From Alphaproteobacteria bacterium (lineage in GTDB: Bacteria; Pseudomonadota; Alphaproteobacteria; SMXP01), in assembly GCA_004356335.1 (NCBI GenBank), contig SMXP01000021.1, positions 1-40,322 on the forward strand: a stretch of DNA of 40,322 nt, in the 5' to 3' direction. The position numbers and the translations under genes were made by a program. The notes under the pieces were generated by a model, which saw only the letters and a program-made list of their open reading frames with translations, searched no databases and was not told the DNA's origin. Below, piece by piece: positions 7,219 to 15,076 of the stretch; positions within the stretch are counted from its first letter, which is position 1, and each line of letters opens with the position of its first letter.

Positions 7219-7964
7219 TGTACCAGCAACTTCTGAAATGTTTTGTGTTGAAATTCCGAATGAGTCAATTTTTCCGTCCCGGGTGGTATATCCCAATCGA
7301 CCACTTCATATCCGAGTTTCCCAGCCTGCTTTTTAAAGTTTCGGTTCGGGTTCACGGCTATTCCACGGTCTGCCCAAGATAAAAGTGGCACATCCGACTT
7401 ATGATCCGAGTAAGCGATGATCGTACAATCCTCTCGCGACGCCGGCAGCGCCGCCGCGACAGCGCTTAGTTTTTCTTGCCCAAAACAGTTCTCCCCCTCA
7501 ATTGTGCCACAATATCGGTCCGCTTCGTCCCAGCTGGATTTTGTGCAAACGGTCAATGCAAAGCCCAGCCTGGTCGCCAGCGGACATGCCCAAAGGTCCA
7601 TACTGGCTGTCGCCAAAACCAATAGGTGTTTCTGGGATCTATGTTTCTCAATGGCAGGTCTAGTACCCCGGCGCAGGCCTCGTAAAAGCACCCTTTCCAC
7701 AAAAGCGTCAACATAATGGTTAATTTCCTGCCGCGAACGGCCGGCCAAAAACAGGCCGAGCATTCGCTCCTTGAAAGCCTGACGGGCGATCCCCCCCGTC
7801 AAATAGCGTAGTGCCGCTACAATCGCCGGTACCAAGGCCCAGGCTCGAGTAGGATTCTGGCGCAAGACCGAGAGAAGGAATGGCGTAAAGGTGCCGTACT
7901 TCGTCAGCGTTCGATCCAAATCAAACACAGCAACCGTCACCTTGTTATCTATCGTGTTTGCCAT
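7215..7964 (-). CDS. HAD-superfamily subfamily IB hydrolase
   Basis: This 249-residue protein has motif I DLDRTLT (nucleophile DxDxT), a motif II ATAS segment, a Lys in GQEKLSAV and motif III YSDHKSDVPLL with acidic residues, in the same order as SerB/PSP-like HAD-IB phosphatases. The helical cap after motif I fits C1-type family members. The likely reaction is removal of phosphate from a small phosphorylated alcohol or phospholipid headgroup. It lies 19 nt downstream of the CDP-alcohol phosphotransferase gene and overlaps the nucleotidyltransferase start by 4 nt, so the three form one operon. Comparable trios act in inositol-phosphate lipid synthesis in other bacteria, but the substrate here is not determined. 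Confidence 0.85.
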   Translation of the reverse strand: MANTIDNKVTVAVFDLDRTLTKYGTFTPFLLSVLRQNPTRAWALVPAIVAALRYLTGGIARQAFKERMLGLFLAGRSRQEINHYVDAFVERVLLRGLRRGTRPAIEKHRSQKHLLVLATASMDLWACPLATRLGFALTVCTKSSWDEADRYCGTIEGENCFGQEKLSAVAAALPASREDCTIIAYSDHKSDVPLLSWADRGIAVNPNRNFKKQAGKLGYEVVDWDIPPGTEKLTHSEFQHKTFQKLLVQ

Positions 7965-7983
7965 CAGCCTGAAATTATCTCGT

Positions 7984-9195
7984 TTAAGCCTGCGCTTCCG
8001 CCAACCAGGACGTGATCGAGTGACCTCGAGCCCGCATTACCAATGCCTGAATAAGCCGCACTGCATGGAATATGAACGTAATGACACTCCACACCGCCAG
8101 CATGAGGAACCCGATATCAGGCCGTGCGATCAGGGCCCCGATCATCAATAAGGCCACGTTCGGGTTGCGCCGTGCCGAAAATAGCCGGAACACCGAATCC
8201 ACAGACTGCCACATGTGAATTTGAATGGAGAACGAAAAGACGAATATGCCTTCAATAACACGACAAGCGAGATAGCCCGCCACGATAATCACCATAGCCG
8301 TTTCCAGCCAGGGGCCAAACTGATCGTATTGGGTGGCGCCGAGGCCAATCCACCATGCCACCCACCAAAACGGCGGATGGATATGATCAATGCCATGATC
8401 GTAAATATCGCCCCATTGCGAATAGGTCATCGTAACGCGGGCAAGCTTGCCGTCGACCGTATCCAACAGGGCCATGAGCCAGGCAGTCATAATACCGCTC
8501 ATGAAGTAGCCCTTAGCGAACAGATAGGTTGTCGCAATGACCAAAATGAGACTTCCCGTGGTCACCGTATTCGGTTTGATGCCCCTATTGGCGGCCCACC
8601 GCGTCACCCGCAATGCAGGGATCGGCCAGAACCATTTGGTCACGAAATCGGTTACCCCTTTGTACGATTGGGTGAACATTTTCTTCTCGATGCCGCGCGC
8701 CGACATTTCGTTCAACGAAATCGCATAAGGCACTTCCCGTTTTCGCAGTCCCTTATTGTAGGCAGAACCTAGTTCCGACGGGCATAAAATCCTGAGTCCC
8801 AGAGCCTCTGCCGACGTGTCATCAAACGCACCCTTGGTCACAAGGGCATGTGCTAATTCGAATCGGCGGGCATCCCCCTCGGCTTCAAGATGGATAGCGA
8901 CCACTTTCCGTTGGCCGTTGGCCGTTGGCTCGGTGACCAGAAGTACATTGGGCGATGTGGTTAGATTTCGCACCAGACTGGGATGCAGAACCCATTCGGC
9001 CCCGACCACCAAAACAGCCCTATCGGGCTTGGCTCGTTTGGTGTCGACTTCGGCGCCGGACCGTGAAAAGCCACGCGCCAAATGCTCCTTGGGTGTCAGC
9101 CCCCAAATCCGCTGTTTGCAGTCGCCGACAATGCGTAGTACCGGCTTCGAGTTTCCCTCCACCGCATCCCGCGACTGCGGCTCTTCGACCGTCAA
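7984..9195 (-). CDS. CDP-alcohol phosphatidyltransferase with N-terminal nucleotidyltransferase-like domain
   Basis: This 403-residue protein has two parts. Residues about 1-165 are soluble and resemble the pyrophosphorylase-like domain of bifunctional inositol-phosphate cytidylyltransferases, but no LAAGxGxR loop is visible, so it is probably non-catalytic. Residues about 185-395 carry several membrane helices and the complete CDP-alcohol phosphotransferase motif: Asp245, Asp248-Gly249, Ala252-Arg253, Gly262, Asp266 and Asp270 in the exact family spacing. Such enzymes join a CDP-activated alcohol to an acceptor alcohol at the inner membrane. The start is TTG 9195, with GGAGG 10 nt upstream. 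It leads an operon with the HAD hydrolase and the nucleotidyltransferase. Being next to ceramide genes, the acceptor could be a sphingolipid or inositol-type headgroup (inference). Confidence 0.85.
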   Translation of the reverse strand: MTVEEPQSRDAVEGNSKPVLRIVGDCKQRIWGLTPKEHLARGFSRSGAEVDTKRAKPDRAVLVVGAEWVLHPSLVRNLTTSPNVLLVTEPTANGQRKVVAIHLEAEGDARRFELAHALVTKGAFDDTSAEALGLRILCPSELGSAYNKGLRKREVPYAISLNEMSARGIEKKMFTQSYKGVTDFVTKWFWPIPALRVTRWAANRGIKPNTVTTGSLILVIATTYLFAKGYFMSGIMTAWLMALLDTVDGKLARVTMTYSQWGDIYDHGIDHIHPPFWWVAWWIGLGATQYDQFGPWLETAMVIIVAGYLACRVIEGIFVFSFSIQIHMWQSVDSVFRLFSARRNPNVALLMIGALIARPDIGFLMLAVWSVITFIFHAVRLIQALVMRARGHSITSWLAEAQA

Positions 9196-9485
9196 TGCCC
9201 TCTTGCCTCCAAATTAAGTCTTCGATTAAACACCGCTTGCCCGCGCTTTGAGGCGGATTTGCGACCATATCGACAAGGTCGATTTCTTGGGGGGTACAAA
9301 TAGCATTATTGAAACTTTCACCAAAGCTTACTACCCCTTGTGAGGTGGCCGGCGCGCCGCGATCCTGGCTGCCGGACTCACCTGGTCGCTAGAGCGAAAT
9401 ATGCTGATGTCTTGCGCTATCCGGGGCTTTCGGGGCATCACACAGGCCACGAATTTTTGTTTGAATCGAAAGGTATTTCAAAACC

Positions 9486-9932
9486 ATGACAAAAAGTGAT
9501 TGGGTCAATGAGACGATTCTCAAGTTCGGATATCCCAAAACCCTTGTCGCCGAATCCACCCATTGGGTGATACTCCTGCGGCCACGTCAAGCGACGTTGG
9601 GCGCCCTGATCCTGGCCCATAAGGGACATGCGACGTCGTGGGGGCAGATTGAGGCGGGCGCCTTCGAAGAGCTCAAGAAAATCACCTCGGGCGTCGAAAA
9701 TGCCCTGTCCAAAGCCGTCGAATTCAAAAAGCTCAATTACCTGATGTTGATGATGGTGGATCCACAGGTTCATTTTCATGTTCTGCCCCGCTACGATCGC
9801 GACCAGACGTTCGCGGATATTGTTTTTCCTGATCCGGGATGGCCCGGCCCGCCGGATCTAGGTTACGCCCCCGATCTTGATCCGGGCGCTTTTGAACGAT
9901 TGCGCCAGCACATACGCAGTCACTGGGCCTAA
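9486..9932 (+). CDS. HIT-family protein with incomplete histidine triad
   Basis: This 148-residue protein has the HIT fold pattern: an N-terminal ESTHWVILLRPRQATLGALIL region and the C-terminal signature PQVHFHVLPRY. The usual HxHxHxx motif is reduced because the first His position is Gln, leaving QxHxH; the catalytic middle and third His positions are kept. HIT proteins are nucleotide hydrolases or transferases acting on dinucleoside polyphosphates or nucleoside phosphoramidates. It is the only plus-strand gene in this part of the sphingolipid region and converges with the flippase gene (stops 8 bp apart). A role connected with nucleotide-activated lipid headgroups is possible but unproven. 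Confidence 0.8.
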   Translation: MTKSDWVNETILKFGYPKTLVAESTHWVILLRPRQATLGALILAHKGHATSWGQIEAGAFEELKKITSGVENALSKAVEFKKLNYLMLMMVDPQVHFHVLPRYDRDQTFADIVFPDPGWPGPPDLGYAPDLDPGAFERLRQHIRSHWA

Positions 9933-9940
9933 ACGATTAT

Positions 9941-11356
9941 TTAAATTCGCGCCAACAGCCGTGACGCGATAACAAACAACAAAATGGCAGCCACAAGGTT
10001 GCCGATCAAAGCGGCAACGCCAGCGCCGATCAAACCTATTTCCATTAACAACACAATGATGGCGCTGACATGCACAATGCCCGCAACAAGCTTGATATAT
10101 AATGCCAGCTGCGGGCGGCCGATTGCATACAATGTTGGTTCAAAGGCAAACGTCGCCATGGCAACAGACGATGCAAGTGTGAGAATCAACAAGACGCCAT
10201 AAGCGTCGGCGAAGTCGTCACCGAAAAGATAAAAAAGTACCGGTTGGCCGGCAACAAATACAATAACGGTAAAAAGGCTACCGATCAGAAGGCCTAGTTT
10301 GCCCGACTTAAAGACGATCTGTCGCAAATAGGCGCCGCTCTGCGAACCCGCGAGCTTTGCCAATTCCGGGTAGATCGTGCTGTTAAACAACTGGGCCGCT
10401 TTGGTCAGTGCTCCGGCAATCTCCTGGGCCACTTTGAGAAGGGCAGCCCCGGCCGGACCAAGAATGAAACCAACAGACAGAGTCGCGATATACGTACTGG
10501 CCATATTAGCGGTGCCGTGGAAATTGGCCGTCCAAACAAATGGCCATATGCCTTCGTGGGGGGATGCCAATCCACGCAAACGCCAATCCATGCCTTCGGT
10601 CACTTTTTGCCTTTTTAATTCGCGCCACCCGAGACAAACTAAAACCAGCGCGCTCAATGCACCTGCAATAAACCAAACTAAAAGATAGATCTGCCAACTT
10701 GCGCCCATATAACTGGCAATCCCTACACCAATCAATCGCAAGATAGGCACGATCAACGCTTGAAATCCCAACAAATCGAATCGGTTGAACAATCGCAACA
10801 CACCCAAAGGCGTCGATTTGACGTTGATCAGAATGAGCACACAATAAACCGTTGCAAGCGGCACCGCATCGGGCGCAAGACCGAACCTTGGTCCAACATA
10901 TTGAATGGCAATAGCCCCGATAAGAAATCCGATTACCGCACTTGCCACGTCGAGACACAGTGTCAGTTTTAACAATTTCTGAAAGGCGCCGAGATCGTCT
11001 TTATCGAGATAGGCCGCGCCGTAACGAATGAGTGCTTGCCAGGATTTGAAGGAAACGATTTCTCGGACGAACGCCGAATAAGTATGAATTAAGACAATGA
11101 TGCCGAACTGAGCAGCACCCAATGCCTGTGCGGCAAGGGAAAGGTAGGCAACGCCCGCAACAACAGCCACGCCCTTACTACTGACCACAATGCCCGTATT
11201 TTTAAGCACCCGCCGGAACAAATGATCGGGCGACCAGCCATCCGATTGTCGTTGTGTAACATCGGTCGCAGAACCGGACGTGATGGAGCCTTCCGGCGAT
11301 GGGGCGTCGGCGTCGGAGGCCATCCCTTTTTGATTGTCCCGAGTGGTCATTTTCAC
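9941..11356 (-). CDS. Polysaccharide/lipid flippase of the MOP superfamily (Wzx-like)
   Basis: This 471-residue integral membrane protein has about 12-14 hydrophobic segments after a polar, Ser/Asp-rich N-terminal tail of roughly 50 residues. The first helices carry the SSKGVAVVAGVAYLSLAAQ and LGAAQFGIIVLIHTYSAFVR pattern typical of oligosaccharide flippases in the MATE/MOP superfamily. Such proteins flip polyprenyl- or lipid-linked molecules across the inner membrane. The start is GTG 11356, which overlaps the stop of the MobA-like gene as GTGA; ATG 11350 is an alternative. It is the last gene of the minus operon that includes the ceramide synthase-like gene, so a sphingolipid or glycosphingolipid cargo is plausible (inference). 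Confidence 0.85.
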   Translation of the reverse strand: MKMTTRDNQKGMASDADAPSPEGSITSGSATDVTQRQSDGWSPDHLFRRVLKNTGIVVSSKGVAVVAGVAYLSLAAQALGAAQFGIIVLIHTYSAFVREIVSFKSWQALIRYGAAYLDKDDLGAFQKLLKLTLCLDVASAVIGFLIGAIAIQYVGPRFGLAPDAVPLATVYCVLILINVKSTPLGVLRLFNRFDLLGFQALIVPILRLIGVGIASYMGASWQIYLLVWFIAGALSALVLVCLGWRELKRQKVTEGMDWRLRGLASPHEGIWPFVWTANFHGTANMASTYIATLSVGFILGPAGAALLKVAQEIAGALTKAAQLFNSTIYPELAKLAGSQSGAYLRQIVFKSGKLGLLIGSLFTVIVFVAGQPVLFYLFGDDFADAYGVLLILTLASSVAMATFAFEPTLYAIGRPQLALYIKLVAGIVHVSAIIVLLMEIGLIGAGVAALIGNLVAAILLFVIASRLLARI

Positions 11357-12162
11357 TGTCGCGCAAGCAAGATTTTTTCCGCTAGTTCCAGATCAGCCAT
11401 TTTATCAACATCGATGGCGGCTTCGGGAAACGGCAGGTTGACGGGCCTTGCCACAAGGCCAAGCCGATTCGAAGCGCGGTCTAACGCCTTAACCAATGTC
11501 GGTCGCCTCAGAAAAAACATTATAATGGTCAATAGACCAAATGCCCAAATTATGCGCCAGGGCCGTTTGCGATGGCGAACCACATCCCGCCAGAATTCCG
11601 CCGCCTTAAGTCCCTTCGCCGTTCGAAAGACGAAAAGATTGCACGAAGAATATTTGTCGTCCTTGAAAGGAAGGTAGGTTCGTTGAGCATCCGGAAATTT
11701 CTCTTGGATCAACCGGCCGGACGTAAAGGCAATCGATAAGTCGGCCGATGCTTTGAGCAACTCTTTACAGAAATAGTCGACAATCTCAACCGTCAGAAGA
11801 GCATTGTCTCCGGTTGTTACCAATAGGGGGAAAGGATCGGAAAGAGAGTGGGCGGCCGTCAAGAGACTATCAGGCGCGCTCCTTGCCGAAGGCATAAATT
11901 CAATGGCACCTTGATCCAGAAAGTCCTGCAACACCGGTATTGCCTCCAAGGCCTCGGCCTGATCCCCAACCACGATTATGCGCCCAATCCGGTGGCTGAC
12001 TTTCAAGGCATCAATAACACGCAGCAAAATTGGTGTCCCCGCTGCCGCCATGTAACACTTGTTATGTTGCCAAACCGACTCAATTGCATCACTCCCGGAA
12101 TGTCGCCCAGCTAAGATGAGCGCAGTAAAGAGTTGAGATTGTGACGCCAATTCCTCTGCCAC
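11353..12162 (-). CDS. MobA-like nucleotidyltransferase
   Basis: This 269-residue protein has an N-terminal TALILAGRHSGSD loop, a conserved Lys in QHNKCYMAAAG and VTTGDNALL, as in the MobA-like NTP transferase family. It has a hydrophobic stretch near residues 200-220 (RIIWAFGLLTIIMFFL), which suggests membrane association, and ends with an IDVDKMADLELAE segment typical of this fold. The start is GTG 12162, 2 nt after the stop of the ceramide synthase-like gene. It overlaps the flippase start by 4 nt. It probably activates a small phosphorylated headgroup; the substrate is unknown. It is one of three nucleotidyltransferase-type genes in the cluster, which suggests more than one headgroup. Confidence 0.82.
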   Translation of the reverse strand: MAEELASQSQLFTALILAGRHSGSDAIESVWQHNKCYMAAAGTPILLRVIDALKVSHRIGRIIVVGDQAEALEAIPVLQDFLDQGAIEFMPSARSAPDSLLTAAHSLSDPFPLLVTTGDNALLTVEIVDYFCKELLKASADLSIAFTSGRLIQEKFPDAQRTYLPFKDDKYSSCNLFVFRTAKGLKAAEFWRDVVRHRKRPWRIIWAFGLLTIIMFFLRRPTLVKALDRASNRLGLVARPVNLPFPEAAIDVDKMADLELAEKILLARQ

Positions 12163-12164
12163 TG

Positions 12165-13367
12165 TTAAAGTGCCTTCTCGTACATGCGATAAACTTTATA
12201 GGGGCGTCCGCCAATTGCCTCAATCATATTGCGCATGGCCGTATTGTCTTCGAGTATCCATGACATCTCACTTTTCTTGATTCCCCTTTCCAGGTGGCTC
12301 GCGTAAATATTCTCTATCGTTCCGTAAGCAAAAACGGCACCAAGCGGTGTCGCTTGAAATTCCTTACGAACCCCCATCAAGGGCACTCGGACGGTGCTCA
12401 CCCGGTTCAATTTCAGGCGATAAAGCAAGCGCGCCCAGCCAAACGGAAAAAGCCTGCCGTCAAGATCACGTATCGCCTCATTGAGATTGGGCAATGCCAT
12501 AGCAAAGGCGACCGGCCTGCCTTCAAATTCAGCAAAGCAGACCGAATGGGAATTAATGAGAGGCCGCACCTCTTTGGCAAGGTGCCGAATTTCTTTTTCC
12601 GTGAAAGGCAGGAATCCCCAATTCTCCGACCACGCATCGTTAAAGATATCAGCGATAATGGCCATTTCTCGTTCATAGGCGCTCCAATTGAGCGGACGCA
12701 ACGTGATTTTCGGATCGTGTTTTCCGCGATCCACCAATCGGCTAACCGACGGCGGAATGCCGCCTTCGCTCAATGTGATCAAATAAGCGATTAGATCCTT
12801 CGCCTTTTGGTAGCCGCATTGCTCCAGCATGCTCCCATAATAGGGCCTCGCATGTCCCATCATGAGCATAGGCGGGTCATCAAACCCCTCTACAAGCACA
12901 CCGCATTCGTCATTGACCGAAAAATTGAAAGGTCCAAGGCTGCGGCGCATATTGCGCGAGCGCAGCCATTCCTCCGCCGCCGCAAGCAACGCCTCGAAGA
13001 CATCTTTCGAGTTAACCGCCTCCAAAAAGCCGATATGTCCCGTATGGGCATCGTGTTTTTCTAGAAAGCGGCGGTCAATCTGCGCACTCAGCCGGCCCAC
13101 GACTTCCCCGTCTTGCAACGCCAACCACAGCTGAACCTCTGCTTGGTCAAAGTAAGGATTATGTTTTGAACTTAAATGACGCAAGCGCTCGACAAGCAGC
13201 GGTGGAACCCACGCCGGGTCATCGGCGTATATCTTCCACGGCAGGCGGATGAAAGTTTTTAGATCTTTACGGGTCCTAACCGGAACGATGTGGATTGCGG
13301 AAACCCCATTCGCATCTGGAGACGGAGTGGCCTCGCGCGTTATCGAAGACGGCTCAAATGTCGGCAT
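12165..13367 (-). CDS. bcerS: Bacterial ceramide synthase-like N-acyltransferase (GNAT-fold family)
   Basis: The product is 400 residues from ATG 13367, which overlaps the TGA of the hydroxylase gene by one base (TGATG). It resembles the large two-domain GNAT-like proteins found in alphaproteobacterial sphingolipid clusters, of which the Caulobacter member was shown to be a bacterial ceramide synthase. Visible landmarks are FIRLPWKIYADDPAWVPPLL near the N-terminus, LGPFNFSVNDECGVLVEGFD with PPMLMMGH, and a C-terminal YGTIENIYASHLERG / EMSWILEDNTAMRNMIE / YKVYRMYEK pattern. The predicted reaction is N-acylation of a sphingoid base (or 3-keto base), consistent with serine palmitoyltransferase and acyl-ACP genes nearby. 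Assignment rests on family resemblance and context. Confidence 0.75.
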   Translation of the reverse strand: MPTFEPSSITREATPSPDANGVSAIHIVPVRTRKDLKTFIRLPWKIYADDPAWVPPLLVERLRHLSSKHNPYFDQAEVQLWLALQDGEVVGRLSAQIDRRFLEKHDAHTGHIGFLEAVNSKDVFEALLAAAEEWLRSRNMRRSLGPFNFSVNDECGVLVEGFDDPPMLMMGHARPYYGSMLEQCGYQKAKDLIAYLITLSEGGIPPSVSRLVDRGKHDPKITLRPLNWSAYEREMAIIADIFNDAWSENWGFLPFTEKEIRHLAKEVRPLINSHSVCFAEFEGRPVAFAMALPNLNEAIRDLDGRLFPFGWARLLYRLKLNRVSTVRVPLMGVRKEFQATPLGAVFAYGTIENIYASHLERGIKKSEMSWILEDNTAMRNMIEAIGGRPYKVYRMYEKAL

Positions 13368-14116
13368 CAATTCTTGGCAGCAACGATCGGGGCTGTCTCG
13401 GAACCCGTGGACAATTGTGCCACCCAAGGATATCGCTTGGCTTCGCTGTCCGTGTAACCCAAATTTCGCGCGGTTGGGCTACGCGGCACCGAACTGTTGC
13501 TGTCATAATAGGACGAGAAAAACCTGTCCCACAAATAGTTGGTAATGCCGTAATTGCCCGTCTCATTGTGAAAGTGGTGAGCCATATGCAATTGCTTGAT
13601 TCGCTCGAGAAAAGCGCTCTTTGGCGCATATCCCAGATGTTGACTGCAATGACAAAACTCATAAAAGCAAGTGACCAGGATGCCTGCCGCAAGTCCAATT
13701 GCCGCCCCCGACAAACCGCCAATAAGCCCGCCCATGGGCGCGGTCACGACCACAACCGTCGGCAGCGTGGTATGCAGACCGCCGAACAGCACCGCCATAT
13801 CGTTCGGATTCTGATGATGATCGAAATGTATCCGCTTCCAAAGCGCTGCCGTCATCTCCGATTTATAAAGCCAGCGACCGTGCAGAAGGAAACGGTGAAG
13901 AACATACCAAACAAGAGGATAAACCAAAATGACAACCACCACGACAATCGCCAAATCAGCCAATCGACCGAGCGAATAAACCGCCAAAATACACAGCGCG
14001 AAAAACAACATGAGATAGACTTGAATTCCTGGATAGGTGAAATAGGCCTTGACCAGGTCATTTAGAGACATCTTGTCCAGAAGATATTTCTGACTCTTCC
14101 AGGTCTTGTAACTCAT
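13367..14116 (-). CDS. Fatty acid hydroxylase / sterol desaturase-family membrane enzyme
   Basis: The product is about 249 residues from ATG 14116; GTG 14122 has a better-placed GGGAG and may be the true start. Several membrane helices surround the di-iron histidine clusters HRFLLH, HFDHH and HMAHHFHNE, the signature of the fatty acid hydroxylase superfamily. Members hydroxylate fatty acyl or sphingoid chains with O2. Its position immediately before the ceramide synthase-like gene, with a one-base overlap, makes hydroxylation of the ceramide chain the most likely role (inference). A carotenoid or sterol substrate cannot be excluded. Confidence 0.85.
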   Translation of the reverse strand: MSYKTWKSQKYLLDKMSLNDLVKAYFTYPGIQVYLMLFFALCILAVYSLGRLADLAIVVVVVILVYPLVWYVLHRFLLHGRWLYKSEMTAALWKRIHFDHHQNPNDMAVLFGGLHTTLPTVVVVTAPMGGLIGGLSGAAIGLAAGILVTCFYEFCHCSQHLGYAPKSAFLERIKQLHMAHHFHNETGNYGITNYLWDRFFSSYYDSNSSVPRSPTARNLGYTDSEAKRYPWVAQLSTGSETAPIVAAKN

Positions 14117-14308
14117 AAACACGAGAGTCGCTCCCAAGTTGACGTCCTAAGATATGCGGCTTTGTGGCCCGAAAATAGACGGTAAAACGTCGCATTCGAG
14201 GGCCGACTGCCCGGGGATTCGGGCCGGCACGCCCATTTCTGCGTACCCGGCCCTATTTGAATCAATTCGGCGGACAATTGCAACCGATCGACCAAAACCC
14301 GCAAAAGC

Positions 14309-14346
14309 TAGAGTGTTTCCAAGAAAACCGGGTTCGTTCATCCTAG
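14309..14346. repeat. Truncated palindromic repeat
   Basis: It begins TAGAGTGTTTCCAAG and keeps GAAAACCGGG but lacks the right arm. It looks like a decayed core-I module. It lies just past the DUF2141 stop and is the only module between 6361 and 20803. Confidence 0.6.
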
Positions 14347-14351
14347 CCGCT

Positions 14352-14948
14352 TTATTTTTTTGACGGCCAATTTTTCAACACAATCTCCACATCGGCGCCG
14401 TTTTCACCGACTTCGAAGGACAGGTCGCTAAATTTCGGTACCCTTAATCGTATTCGCGGATTGTTCGACAAGCCGAACGGCTCCTTGGGAAAACCCAACC
14501 AATTCTTGTCGAATTTTCTATTCCCGTTGATGTCGTGATAAACCGCAATGGCATAAGTGCCATATGTTTCCACCGGAACACATAAACGGACCTGGTCAAA
14601 CGCTGCCGACACCCGCGTGCGCGAGATTTTCATACCTTTCTTGAGGATATGATCCGGGTTGTCGGCAAGAAGGTCCACCACAATCGACCCGCTCGCCGTC
14701 CTTACATCTTGCACCGTAACCAATATATGAGATGCTAATTGGGCGCAGCCGGCGACACCGAGGCTTTGTGAAGGCACGGCTGAAACCACAACGCCCAAGA
14801 CCACAATGAGCGCTGCCAGCGGCCAATATAGAGCAGGCCGAAGAAAAGATATTACAGCCGGTAAATAAAAAGTGACCGGCGATAAACGAGAATTATTGTG
14901 GATTGAAGGGTCCAACCCACTGAAATTGAGCAAATCTCTCAATATCAT
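14352..14948 (-). CDS. DUF2141 domain protein, membrane-anchored or exported
   Basis: The product is about 198 residues if started at ATG 14948. Other starts (GTG 14987, ATG 14963, TTG 14942) are possible because a G-rich ribosome-site-like run sits inside this stretch. A hydrophobic segment (LYWPLAALIVVLGVVVSA) acts as signal peptide or anchor. The rest matches DUF2141: a beta-rich domain with YGTYAIAVYHDINGNRKFD, then WLGFPKEPFGLSNNPRIR and a final VGENGADVEIVL strand. The function of DUF2141 is unknown; it often lies near lipid or carotenoid genes. It is the first gene of the minus operon leading into the hydroxylase and ceramide synthase-like genes, and divergent from lptF. Confidence 0.75.
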   Translation of the reverse strand: MILRDLLNFSGLDPSIHNNSRLSPVTFYLPAVISFLRPALYWPLAALIVVLGVVVSAVPSQSLGVAGCAQLASHILVTVQDVRTASGSIVVDLLADNPDHILKKGMKISRTRVSAAFDQVRLCVPVETYGTYAIAVYHDINGNRKFDKNWLGFPKEPFGLSNNPRIRLRVPKFSDLSFEVGENGADVEIVLKNWPSKK

Positions 14949-15076
14949 GCCCCCCTGAAGCATATGAAACAGCAAACATTTACCCACTTAGCCCAACTAT
15001 TTGCGATAATGGATATCGCAAGCCGGGTCAAGATTACGATGCCCTCTGTTGAGTTCACGAAAATGCGGCGAACGAA

